Source of the DNA: Thermoplasmata archaeon
GTDB lineage: Archaea; Thermoplasmatota; Thermoplasmata; Thermoplasmatales; Thermoplasmataceae
DNA: 33,732 bases
Reading direction: 5' to 3'
NCBI GenBank assembly: GCA_021802365.1
Contig: JAKAAJ010000004.1
Coordinates: forward strand, 1 to 33,732
Shown here piece by piece: positions 23,291 through 31,338 of this stretch (within the stretch, counting starts at the first letter, position 1; each line of letters begins with the position of its first letter). The notes under the pieces are model-generated. The model was not told where the DNA came from. It saw only the letters and a list, made by a program, of their open reading frames with translations, and made no database searches. The position numbers and the translations under genes were made by a program.

Positions 23291-25324
23291 ATGGATCTCA
23301 GCGAGAAATTCGTAAAGGGCAATGGAACATTCGTGGATGACATACACATGCCAGGAATGCTTTATCTTGGGTTTGTCAGAAGCCCATATCCAAGAGCAAA
23401 AATCAAAAAGATCAGCGGTGGGATAACTCATAAAGATGTTAATTTCGATATTGCTGCTGTGGGCGAAGGCTCTGACGAAGAGCAGACATTCAGTTCAACA
23501 GCACATCCGGTCCTTGCAAAGGATTTTGTTGGCTATGTCGGGCAGCCAGTTGCTGCTGTCTATTCAACTGATCCTTATGAGGCAGAGGATCTGATAGATT
23601 CTGTTGAGGTTGACTATGAGCCTCTCCAAGGAGTTTCAGATCCTGAGAAGGCCATTGGTTTTGAACCTATTAACCCTGCCAGCAAGTCAAACGTAATAGT
23701 TGACAGATATTTTGGAAAGGACTTTTCCGACGATGTTGGAGATATTGTAATAGAAGGGAAGTTCGTAAATAACAGGATTGCCACAAACCCCATTGAGCCA
23801 AGAGGCATAGTTACTGCATATGATGGTGATAAACTTACCATATGGATTGGTACTCAGAGCATATACAGCATAAAGTCAGGAATTTGTGAGGCTATGCATC
23901 TCCCTGCAGAGAAGGTAAGGGTTATACAGACGGATACAGGAGGAGCTTTCGGCCTGAAGGGTGGATTGTTCCCCGAGTATGTAGTGGCTGCCTGGCTCGC
24001 AATGAAGGAGAAAAGGCCGGTAAAGTGGATAGAAACCAGACGGGAGCACCTTCTTGCAAGCAGGCCTGGAAGAGGGGCAGTTGCAAAACTCAAACTTTAC
24101 GCTGACAGATCAGGGAAAATTAAAGGACTCAAAGGTGAGGTTCTCGTTGATAATGGTGCATTCACTGGAGGTTCTGGTGAGTTCTCACCGGCATTCATAG
24201 CAATGCAGCTTGCAGGTGCTTATCATCTTGAAAATGCGTACGTAAGGGCAAGGTCTGTGCTTACCAACAAAGCTCCTCAGGGTCCTTATAGAGGAGCTGG
24301 AAGGCCAGAGGCTATGTTTTTCATTGAGAAAATGATGGATCACCTTGCAGATAAACTCAATATGGATCCGGTAGATGTAAGGCTAAAGAATGCTGCTGAA
24401 GAGAGATACAGATCTCCTCTTGGTTTTGAAGTGGAGCCGTCAAAGAAGTTCCTTGAGGCCGCAATAAAAGAGACAGGATACAGAGAACTTTCCAAAAAAT
24501 ACAACACAGGCTTCTCATTACTCATTCTCTATCACGCCACCAGTGGTGGAGAATCTGCAAGAGTACAGGTAAAGGACGGAAGAGTTAAGGTCTGGATCGG
24601 AGGAAATGCCCATGGGCAGAGGCACGATGTCTTCGCCAAGACCCTCATAAACGAGGAGCTTGGTGTTGATGAATCAGTTGTGGATTTCCAGCTCGGGGAC
24701 ACAGATCAGATACCTGCTGGAATAGGGGCTTGGGGAAGCAGATCCGCAATGGTTGCGGGATCAGCTGTCATAATGGCTGCCAGAATGATCAGAGAAAAGG
24801 TCGAGAAGAAATACGGCAAATATTCTGTGGATCATCTGCTGGGAGAAGACTGGGATGCATACCACAACTTTGAGTATTCAAAGATGGAAAGCAGCCTAGG
24901 AGTTAATGTTGTTACAGCAGATGTGGACGATCTTGGCAAGGTGAAAATCCGAGACTGCATATCCTACTATGATGCAGGAAGAGTACTGGACCCAGCCAAC
25001 GCTGCAGGACAGATCGCTGGAGGATCTGTACAGGGCATTTCTCAGGCTCTCTATGAAGAACTTGCTTTTGATGAAGATGGCCAGCCGCTGACATCATCTA
25101 TTTCTGATGCAGGAGTTGCCACTGCAGATCTTATGCCAAAATTTACAATAAAATACTACAAATCTGAGTCAACACTTCCATCAAAGGCAAAGGGAATTGG
25201 GGAAGCTCCCACAATAGGTGTGCCCATCGCACTTTCCAGAGCACTGGAGAAAGCCCTTGGGAGAGAATTTAATGAAACACCCATAAAGCCCGAACTGCTC
25301 CTCAGGGAGGCCGCAGTTCAGTGA
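23291..25324 (+). CDS. coxL: Molybdenum hydroxylase large subunit, form II CoxL-like (aldehyde/xanthine dehydrogenase family), compact
   Basis: Mo-pterin subunit that carries the active site. The N-terminal a/b hammerhead domain opens GNGTFVDDIHMPGML. Cofactor motifs include GGAFGLKGG and PYRGAGRPEA at 332-341, with the probable catalytic glutamate E638 in KGIGEAPTIG. The loop reads YRGAGR and not the AYRCSFR of true aerobic CO dehydrogenase, so CO is an unlikely substrate; aldehydes such as glyceraldehyde are a reasonable guess for Thermoplasmatales. At 677 residues it is about 100 shorter than typical CoxL (about 760-800). The missing part appears to lie around residues 500-545, where the usual long segment before the last domain is reduced to a short linker. 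The frame is intact and all core motifs are present. Its stop is 6 bp from the stop of cbiP. Confidence 0.93.
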   Translation: MDLSEKFVKGNGTFVDDIHMPGMLYLGFVRSPYPRAKIKKISGGITHKDVNFDIAAVGEGSDEEQTFSSTAHPVLAKDFVGYVGQPVAAVYSTDPYEAEDLIDSVEVDYEPLQGVSDPEKAIGFEPINPASKSNVIVDRYFGKDFSDDVGDIVIEGKFVNNRIATNPIEPRGIVTAYDGDKLTIWIGTQSIYSIKSGICEAMHLPAEKVRVIQTDTGGAFGLKGGLFPEYVVAAWLAMKEKRPVKWIETRREHLLASRPGRGAVAKLKLYADRSGKIKGLKGEVLVDNGAFTGGSGEFSPAFIAMQLAGAYHLENAYVRARSVLTNKAPQGPYRGAGRPEAMFFIEKMMDHLADKLNMDPVDVRLKNAAEERYRSPLGFEVEPSKKFLEAAIKETGYRELSKKYNTGFSLLILYHATSGGESARVQVKDGRVKVWIGGNAHGQRHDVFAKTLINEELGVDESVVDFQLGDTDQIPAGIGAWGSRSAMVAGSAVIMAARMIREKVEKKYGKYSVDHLLGEDWDAYHNFEYSKMESSLGVNVVTADVDDLGKVKIRDCISYYDAGRVLDPANAAGQIAGGSVQGISQALYEELAFDEDGQPLTSSISDAGVATADLMPKFTIKYYKSESTLPSKAKGIGEAPTIGVPIALSRALEKALGREFNETPIKPELLLREAAVQ

Positions 25325-25330
25325 CCTCCA

Positions 25331-26758
25331 CTATTTTTCTTTAATATATGAGACCAGTGGCCCCATATTCATGTGTGAAATGAAGTTCTCCGTAACTTTT
25401 TCAATGTTATTTTCTAGAATGCCAGGATAATCAAAATAAGCACTTTTCACTCCTGTAACATATTTAAGAAATGTACTGTTTTCCAGGAGCGAGTGAATGC
25501 TTGTTCCTATAACCAATCCATCTTCCGATACAGCACCCTCATTATGTGATTCTGTAATGGCAACAAATCTATTTTCGGAACTTTCAACCGATCCATAGTG
25601 TATTTCATATCCAGAGAAATTATCGTCAGTTATGAAAACCTCAGGATTGAGTTTTCCATTAACCTTTCTCACAGTCTTACTCTTTTGGTAAACCGTCTTG
25701 CAATCAAGAAGCCCAAGCCCTGGCAGGTAATTATCAGTCTCTTCATTGAAATTTATGGATTTTCCCAACATCTGGTAGCCGCCACATATTCCCAGTATTC
25801 TGCATCCTTTCGATCTCTGCTTCAATATGGAGGACTCAAGGCTTGTTTCCCTGAGGTATTCAAGATCCTTGGCTACGTTCTTCGAACCTGGAAGTATGAT
25901 CGTGGATGAGGACTCAAGCAAGGAGGAATTGTTGCTGTCAACATATGAGAACCCGATTCCAGATAAACGCAGAGGATCAACATCGCTGTAGTTTTCCATG
26001 TATGGGTATCTGATCACTGCTATGTTTTCCGAGCTCTGACCGTATGTTAAATAGTCAAGGGAATCCTCTCCCGGAAGGTCCACATACCTCATTTTTGGTA
26101 TAACCCCAATGGACTGTTTTCCTGTAATATTTTCAAGGCGACTTATCCCGGAATTCAGGACTCCCGAATCTCCGCTCATCCTATTTATGATAAACCACCT
26201 GACATGGTCACTCCCCCTCATCAGTGACATAGTTCCATATAATGAGGCAAAGGCACCGCCTCTGTCTATGTCTGTTATAAGAATGCACGGCGTATCAAAC
26301 AGATCGGAGACAAAAGTATTGGCAAAGTCGTAGCCTTCAAGGTTTATTTCAGCAGGGGAACCTGCCCCTTCAGCGATGATTATGTCAAAGTCATTTGAGA
26401 GTTTAAGAATTGAGTCCTTTATAACATCCGGTGCCACTTCAGACATATATTTTCTGTACTGACTGATAGCCATAACTCCTTTGCTTTCCCCAAGGGTTAT
26501 AACCTGGCTGCCTCCCATGCCTTCAGGTTTGAGCAGAAACGGGTTCATCTCCTTAATGGGATCAACACGGGCAGCCTTGCACTGAAGCCATACCGACCTT
26601 GAGATCTCTATGCCGTCTCCAATTGCTATAGAATTCAGGGACATATTTACTGACTTAAATGGACTAACCCTCAGGCCCAGATTGGAGAAATACCTGCACA
26701 GTGCCATTGTAAGGGTGCTCTTTCCTGCAGAGGAAGATGTTCCAAGGACCTGTATCAT
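25331..26758 (-). CDS. cbiP: Cobyric acid synthase (CbiP/CobQ)
   Basis: Glutamine-dependent enzyme that amidates side chains b, d, e and g of adenosylcobyrinate a,c-diamide to give adenosylcobyric acid. 475 residues. The N-terminal dethiobiotin-synthase-like domain has the P-loop GTSSSAGKST at 6-15 and DIDRGGAFAS at about 163-172. The C-terminal class I amidotransferase domain has the nucleophile C325 in GICGGYQM, GYEIHYG, and the catalytic H422 in GTSIHSLL. No corrin-ring gene lies in the window, so its substrate comes from elsewhere in the genome or from scavenging. It is divergent from cbiZ over a 49 bp gap. Confidence 0.96.
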   Translation of the reverse strand: MIQVLGTSSSAGKSTLTMALCRYFSNLGLRVSPFKSVNMSLNSIAIGDGIEISRSVWLQCKAARVDPIKEMNPFLLKPEGMGGSQVITLGESKGVMAISQYRKYMSEVAPDVIKDSILKLSNDFDIIIAEGAGSPAEINLEGYDFANTFVSDLFDTPCILITDIDRGGAFASLYGTMSLMRGSDHVRWFIINRMSGDSGVLNSGISRLENITGKQSIGVIPKMRYVDLPGEDSLDYLTYGQSSENIAVIRYPYMENYSDVDPLRLSGIGFSYVDSNNSSLLESSSTIILPGSKNVAKDLEYLRETSLESSILKQRSKGCRILGICGGYQMLGKSINFNEETDNYLPGLGLLDCKTVYQKSKTVRKVNGKLNPEVFITDDNFSGYEIHYGSVESSENRFVAITESHNEGAVSEDGLVIGTSIHSLLENSTFLKYVTGVKSAYFDYPGILENNIEKVTENFISHMNMGPLVSYIKEK

Positions 26759-26778
26759 TTTCAGCTATAATCACCGGA

Positions 26779-26787
26779 TTAAGTTTT
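26779..26787. promoter_or_regulatory. Shared A/T element for divergent cbiP and cbiZ
   Basis: The element (ttaagtttt on the plus strand) lies in the only A/T-rich part of a 49 bp gap. It is centred about 25 bp from the cbiP ATG (26758) and about 25-27 bp from the cbiZ ATG (26808). Either start can use it as a leaderless TATA box, so the two promoters seem to overlap. Confidence 0.4.
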
Positions 26788-26807
26788 GTCTGCTTATGTG
26801 AAGTGGC

Positions 26808-27503
26808 ATGATTCAGTTTAAACTTAAATATCTTTCAAATGTTAAAGATATTGAGTTGATAGATGACATCAGAATTGTAAGGGGAGAATCATATTACATG
26901 CTAAGTTTTCCATCCCTTTTCAGGAAATTCAGTTCAGCCCCATTTGGTGGTGGCACAGGCTACTCTAATGGATATCTTAACAGGAGTGTACCTAAGGATT
27001 ATAGAAGCGATCCTGTATCTGAAACCCTTGAGTTCCTGCGGAAAAATAGCATAGAACCTACTGGATTAACTGTTACACTGACTGCCTGCAAAATAGAGAA
27101 CGCAATCATTGCAAAAGAGGAGGATGAAATTCAGGTACTGATATCAGTGACTGGAGGGTCCTCCAATGCACTCTCCATAGGTTCCTCTGGTTTCGAATCG
27201 CCAGGAACAATTAACATTGCTGTGATATCCGATGCAGAGATGCAAGATGATGCGGCAATGAATCTCTTCATGGGGATTACAGAGGCCAAATCACAGGCAC
27301 TTAGTGACCTCGGAATCAGGGATAGAAAGACAGGAAAATATGCTCCGGGAACATCCACGGATTCAGTCTCGCTATTCCTTTCAGGTGACGGGAAAAGATT
27401 CAGGTACGGCGGCCGCCTCACTCAGATTGGGCAGATAGCATCAGTTATGGTTTATAATGCAGTGAAAGCATCACTTACAAAAGACTGTACGGAGTTGTCG
27501 TGA
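26808..27503 (+). CDS. cbiZ: Adenosylcobinamide amidohydrolase (CbiZ)
   Basis: Cleaves the aminopropanol arm from adenosylcobinamide to give adenosylcobyric acid, the archaeal route for salvaging cobinamide. 231 residues. CbiZ signatures are visible: PFGGGTGYSNGYLNRSVPKDY at about 45-65, the SPGTINIAVISDAEM segment, and the GITEAKSQALSDLGIRD helix followed by APGTSTDSVSLFL. First gene of the cbiZ-cobD-cbiB-cobT operon; the cobD start codon lies one base after its stop. Its presence indicates that the cell takes up incomplete corrinoids. Confidence 0.93.
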   Translation: MIQFKLKYLSNVKDIELIDDIRIVRGESYYMLSFPSLFRKFSSAPFGGGTGYSNGYLNRSVPKDYRSDPVSETLEFLRKNSIEPTGLTVTLTACKIENAIIAKEEDEIQVLISVTGGSSNALSIGSSGFESPGTINIAVISDAEMQDDAAMNLFMGITEAKSQALSDLGIRDRKTGKYAPGTSTDSVSLFLSGDGKRFRYGGRLTQIGQIASVMVYNAVKASLTKDCTELS

Positions 27504-27504
27504 A

Positions 27505-28581
27505 TTGGAAAAAGCCAGGCACGGTGGAAATGTATCGGAGCTTTCCCGGAAATATGGTTTCAAAATTTCTGATATCCTTGATTTCAGCGCAAGCCTGAAT
27601 GATTTTATCACTGAGTCAGATACGATCACGGCGATTAAGGAAAATCTACTTGGAACATACCCTGGATCTGATGAGCCCCTCAGAGCCAACCTGGCAAAAT
27701 ATAACAGGGTCCCTCCAGAGTATATACTTCCAGGGCCTGGCCTTTCTTATTTCATTTATCGTATATCTGAGATTTTCAGGAATAAAAAGGCCCTACTTAT
27801 AAGGCCTGCTTTCTCAGAATATTCCAGGGCTTTCTCCACACATGATGTGGTGTTTTCTCAATATCCGGTGTCTCATATCGCGAATCTGCTTCCAGAGATC
27901 AGAGAAGAGAAGTATTCGCTTGTTTGCATAAACAGGCCTGACACACCTATTGGGGATATGCTAGACAGATCAAGCCTCTTGGAACTGTCGGAGGCATGCA
28001 TTGCAGGAAAGGCATTTCTATTCATAGACGAAGCGTTTATTGATTTCCTTCCAGACGGGGAAAGAAGATTCTCATCAGAACTTGTGTCAGAAAACAAATT
28101 CGTAATTCTTGGCCGGTCCCTGACGAAGATATTCTCCACTCCGTCTCTAAGAGCAGGATATCTGATAAACTCAGGGGATATACTGAATCGGATCAGGGAC
28201 CTGATGGAACCATGGACGTTGGGGAACCATATAATTGAGGCCTTTAGCAATGTTGATTTCAGATCTGTTTCGAAATACTCAGGTTTGGTAGGGGAAGAGA
28301 GGGATTTCCTTATCAAGTCGATGCATTCCCTTGGGTTTAAGGTTTCAGGCAATCCGAAAGCAAATTACGTCACCTTCAGGACTCCCAGTAACCTGGACGT
28401 TAATGAACTAAGTGATTTCCTCCAGAAGAATGGTATCCTCATAAGGACACTGGAAGATTTCCCTGAGTTTGGAAAGGATTTTATAAGGATTTCTGTCAAA
28501 AGAAGGGAAAAGAATGAGGCTCTGCTGTCAGCCATTAAGAAATATATGATTAATCCGGGACAAAATATAAGGGAACAATGA
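27505..28581 (+). CDS. cobD: L-threonine-O-3-phosphate decarboxylase (CobD), TTG start
   Basis: PLP enzyme of the HisC-like aminotransferase fold that makes (R)-1-amino-2-propanol phosphate, the linker for the cobalamin nucleotide loop. 358 residues. The N-terminus HGGNVSELSRKYG then DFSASLND is typical for CobD. NRPDTPIG and DEAFIDF follow, and the Schiff-base lysine is K208 in GRSLTKIFSTPSLRAGY. The start codon is TTG 27505, since no ATG or GTG lies near the conserved N-terminus; a GGAG at 27491-27494 sits about ten bases upstream. HisC itself is an alternative reading, but gene context and the HGGN start favour CobD. Confidence 0.9.
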   Translation: MEKARHGGNVSELSRKYGFKISDILDFSASLNDFITESDTITAIKENLLGTYPGSDEPLRANLAKYNRVPPEYILPGPGLSYFIYRISEIFRNKKALLIRPAFSEYSRAFSTHDVVFSQYPVSHIANLLPEIREEKYSLVCINRPDTPIGDMLDRSSLLELSEACIAGKAFLFIDEAFIDFLPDGERRFSSELVSENKFVILGRSLTKIFSTPSLRAGYLINSGDILNRIRDLMEPWTLGNHIIEAFSNVDFRSVSKYSGLVGEERDFLIKSMHSLGFKVSGNPKANYVTFRTPSNLDVNELSDFLQKNGILIRTLEDFPEFGKDFIRISVKRREKNEALLSAIKKYMINPGQNIREQ

Positions 28582-29543
28582 TGGCGATTTCCATAGAATT
28601 TCTCTATTTCCTTATAGCATCAATTCTTGCTCTGCTCTTCGATGAGTTATCAGGGGAACCGCCAAACAGGTACCATCCGGTTGCATGGCTTGGGCATATT
28701 ATCAGTTTCCTCGACAGACACCTCCATTCTTTATCTGATAGCGTTCTCTCTGGGGCATTTCTTCTTGCCTTAGTCCTAACTATCTCAATCTCTGTTGCTT
28801 TCCTTATTCTGAGGCTTTCCGAGCTGAATATAGTGGCATGGATAATTGTATCTGCCATAATATTCAAGATGACATTTGCATCGCGCTCAATGGGGGATCA
28901 TATTATCCCGGTAGTCAGGTATCTTAAATCCTCAGACTTTGAATCGGCAAGGAAAGCATTGTCAATGATGGTCAGGAGAGAGACGAAAGGTATGCCTGAG
29001 CCTCTGATCTGCAGTGCTCTGATCGAAACAATCTCAGAAGGATATGTCGATGGATTCCTCTCCCCTCTATTCTATTTTGGCTTTTTTGGTGTTCTGGGTT
29101 CTGTTGCAGCAAGGGTGATAAACACACTGGACTCAATGGTTGGATACAGGAACGAACGATATATGAGATTTGGTAAACCTTCGGCCAGGGCAGATACAGT
29201 CATAAACTTCATCCCTGCCCGCCTTTCCTATTTCATATTTCTCATTTCGCATCCCTTTGGAAGGAAAAGAGTACCACTATGGAAAATAAAGAAAGAGTCT
29301 GAGCTGACAGAAAGCCTCAACGCTGGTTGGCCAATGTCCACTATGGCGTTTATCCTTGGTGTAAGGCTGGAGAAGAATGGAAGTTATGTTCTAAATAGAG
29401 AAGGAAGGGCGCCTGGAATAGCAGACGTAATGCTTGCGCTGAGAATATTCCAGGTCTCAGTAATGGCAGGCATGGCGTTCAGCCTTCTCATAGCATTTTT
29501 AGTACAGGAGTTGATCCTTAGGAATGCCGGTCTATTTTTATGA
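28578..29543 (+). CDS. cbiB: Adenosylcobinamide-phosphate synthase (CbiB)
   Basis: Membrane enzyme that joins aminopropanol phosphate to adenosylcobyric acid. 321 residues with several hydrophobic helices. Family motifs are ALLFDELSGEPPNRYHPVAWLGHII near the N-terminus, MVRRETKGM, and LDSMVGYRNERYMRFGKPSARADTVINFIPARL in the middle. The ATG overlaps the cobD stop (ATGA) and the 3' end overlaps cobT by 20 bp. The substrate order with cobD just upstream is the textbook arrangement. Confidence 0.95.
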   Translation: MMAISIEFLYFLIASILALLFDELSGEPPNRYHPVAWLGHIISFLDRHLHSLSDSVLSGAFLLALVLTISISVAFLILRLSELNIVAWIIVSAIIFKMTFASRSMGDHIIPVVRYLKSSDFESARKALSMMVRRETKGMPEPLICSALIETISEGYVDGFLSPLFYFGFFGVLGSVAARVINTLDSMVGYRNERYMRFGKPSARADTVINFIPARLSYFIFLISHPFGRKRVPLWKIKKESELTESLNAGWPMSTMAFILGVRLEKNGSYVLNREGRAPGIADVMLALRIFQVSVMAGMAFSLLIAFLVQELILRNAGLFL

Positions 29544-30546
29544 TTCTGATTTTGAGAATAACCTGAAAAATTCTTCCTCAGATGAATTCATTTTCGTCCT
29601 GCTGGCAGGAACAACATCAGTGGCCAATCGCCCCGGGATATCTGCAGCAGGAGCTTCACCAGAACTCATGGCCATGACTCCTGTTGTTGATTCAGAGATC
29701 ATAATGACAGGAAAATGCCTCAGCATGAGAGACCCTCCTATGACTCCGGAAGGCATTCCTACACCTTCCATAGTAACACGGGCTTCTCTGAATATGGCAG
29801 GAATCAGTTCCCTGGTAATTGATGCCGGCCTTGAAAGAGTCCCTGCTGTTCCATACATATATTCAGGACTCGGCAAAGCCAATGATCCTGCAATAGAAAC
29901 AGCCCTTCCAAAATTTGATTCTGCGGTAAAATTGGGTCAATATATTGGCTCAATTCTAGATGGGAAATACAGGAATATTGTTGTTGGCGAGAGCATTCCA
30001 GGTGGCACAACAACAAGTTACCTTGTCCTTCGCGCTCTCGGGTTTGATCTTATGACAAGCAGCAGCCTTCCAATAAACCCTGAAGAGATGAAACGAAGCC
30101 TATGGAAAGAGGCTGTCAAGAGAAAAAACCATTTTGTGAAGCCTGACGAGGCTGTATCAGAATTCGGTGACTATTCAATGCCCATATCATTGGGAATAGC
30201 AGAAACTACAGAGCATTCCAATCTAATACTGGCCGGGGGAACGCAGATGGCCACATGCTCTTATTTAGTTCAGGCTTTGAAGCACAGAATCCCACATCTT
30301 TGCACCACATCCTGGGTGATAGAGAGTTCAGGAGAAACTATCCGGAAACTCGTTCCTGAAAAATTTCTGGTGAAGGCCGAAATACAACTGGATAGAAGCA
30401 GGCATGAAGGTCTGAAAATGTATGAGAAAGGGCATGTTAAGGAAGGGGCGGGAATGGGGGCAGCTTTCATGCTGGCGAGCTCCATAACTGGAGATGAAAG
30501 TGGCATATATGGTGAAGTGGATGATCTTTACGAGAGTCTTTTATGA
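29524..30546 (+). CDS. cobT: Archaeal nicotinate mononucleotide-dependent phosphoribosyltransferase (CobT, UPF0284 type)
   Basis: Activates the lower-ligand base by making alpha-ribazole phosphate from nicotinate mononucleotide. 340 residues. The archaeal UPF0284/CobT pattern is clear: VLLAGTTSVANRPGISAAGASPELMAMTPVVD near the N-terminus, the GESIPGGTTTSYLVLRALG glycine loop at about 160-178, and ILAGGTQMATC later. It starts within the last codons of cbiB (20 bp overlap) and ends 18 bp from the convergent cobS gene. The base it uses is not visible from sequence. Confidence 0.92.
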   Translation: MPVYFYDSDFENNLKNSSSDEFIFVLLAGTTSVANRPGISAAGASPELMAMTPVVDSEIIMTGKCLSMRDPPMTPEGIPTPSIVTRASLNMAGISSLVIDAGLERVPAVPYIYSGLGKANDPAIETALPKFDSAVKLGQYIGSILDGKYRNIVVGESIPGGTTTSYLVLRALGFDLMTSSSLPINPEEMKRSLWKEAVKRKNHFVKPDEAVSEFGDYSMPISLGIAETTEHSNLILAGGTQMATCSYLVQALKHRIPHLCTTSWVIESSGETIRKLVPEKFLVKAEIQLDRSRHEGLKMYEKGHVKEGAGMGAAFMLASSITGDESGIYGEVDDLYESLL

Positions 30547-30564
30547 CATGCGGTTTGCTGTATA

Positions 30565-31338
30565 TCAGACAATAGTGAGCCTGAATAAAGGGATGGATAA
30601 TATAATGGCAAAGGAGATCAGAAATATAACCCTGGAAACCTCACCAAGCAGCGCCATAAGATCACCATTTAGACCATCGAATATTCTCTTCAGATGAATG
30701 GATAAAACCGAATAAACCATAAGGGAAACGATCACACCTATGAGAGCAGATGGAGCCAGAATCAAACAAACTGCAACCAACGGTATGGTGTTGATCAATA
30801 TGGGGCTGGCAACTGCACTCCTGTATATTTCGGAGAATCTCTTGGCTAACCCCTCACCAATTGGGGGGAATAAACCAATTGACAGGGAATATGAAAATTT
30901 TGAAGTTATTTCGCCTATAATGACAGCAGCCAGACCATAATATGGAGAGAATCCAGAAAGGACAGCAAAATAAGTGATATACACCACAAGAACAGTTCCA
31001 ATAGCCCCAGCTCCGGTATATCTGTCCTTAAGGACTTGAATCCTGTGCTCCATGGTTCCACGAGCCATCAGGGCATCTCCAGAGTCCAGAACACCGTCGA
31101 GGTGTGTGAACCCTGAAATCAAAAGGAGAGCAGAGAGGGATATAGCAGAGGCTGACAGAGAATTCATCACCATAGAAAAAGAATAAAAGAGGAGAGCGGG
31201 CATCGCGCTTATAACAAGGCCTGAGATTGTAAAATAATAGATTATGGTGTTACCAATATCCACATGTTTCCCCACAGGGAATATTGAAAAAAATGAAATT
31301 GCATCTCTTAGACCAGACAATTCAAAATGAGAATGCAT
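30565..31338 (-). CDS. cobS: Adenosylcobinamide-GDP ribazoletransferase (cobalamin synthase, CobS)
   Basis: Integral membrane enzyme that joins adenosylcobinamide-GDP to alpha-ribazole (phosphate), the last major step of cobalamin synthesis. 257 residues with about six hydrophobic segments. The family motif region HLDGVLDSGDALMARGTMEHRIQVLKDRYTGAGAIG is at about 78-113, and FFSIFPVG near residue 16-23 is the usual N-terminal motif. It faces the cbiZ-cobT operon on the other strand. An A/T box at about 31361-31370 lies about 28 bp before its ATG. The GTP:adenosylcobinamide-phosphate guanylyltransferase (CobY) that feeds it is not in the window. Confidence 0.94.
   Translation of the reverse strand: MHSHFELSGLRDAISFFSIFPVGKHVDIGNTIIYYFTISGLVISAMPALLFYSFSMVMNSLSASAISLSALLLISGFTHLDGVLDSGDALMARGTMEHRIQVLKDRYTGAGAIGTVLVVYITYFAVLSGFSPYYGLAAVIIGEITSKFSYSLSIGLFPPIGEGLAKRFSEIYRSAVASPILINTIPLVAVCLILAPSALIGVIVSLMVYSVLSIHLKRIFDGLNGDLMALLGEVSRVIFLISFAIILSIPLFRLTIV

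Noticed and set aside
23291..25324. Aerobic CO dehydrogenase
   Set aside because: The active-site loop is YRGAGR (form II) and not AYRCSFR, so CO oxidation is not supported.
26759..26807. Cobalamin riboswitch before the B12 genes
   Set aside because: The gap is only 49 bp and lacks room for the B12-box structure.
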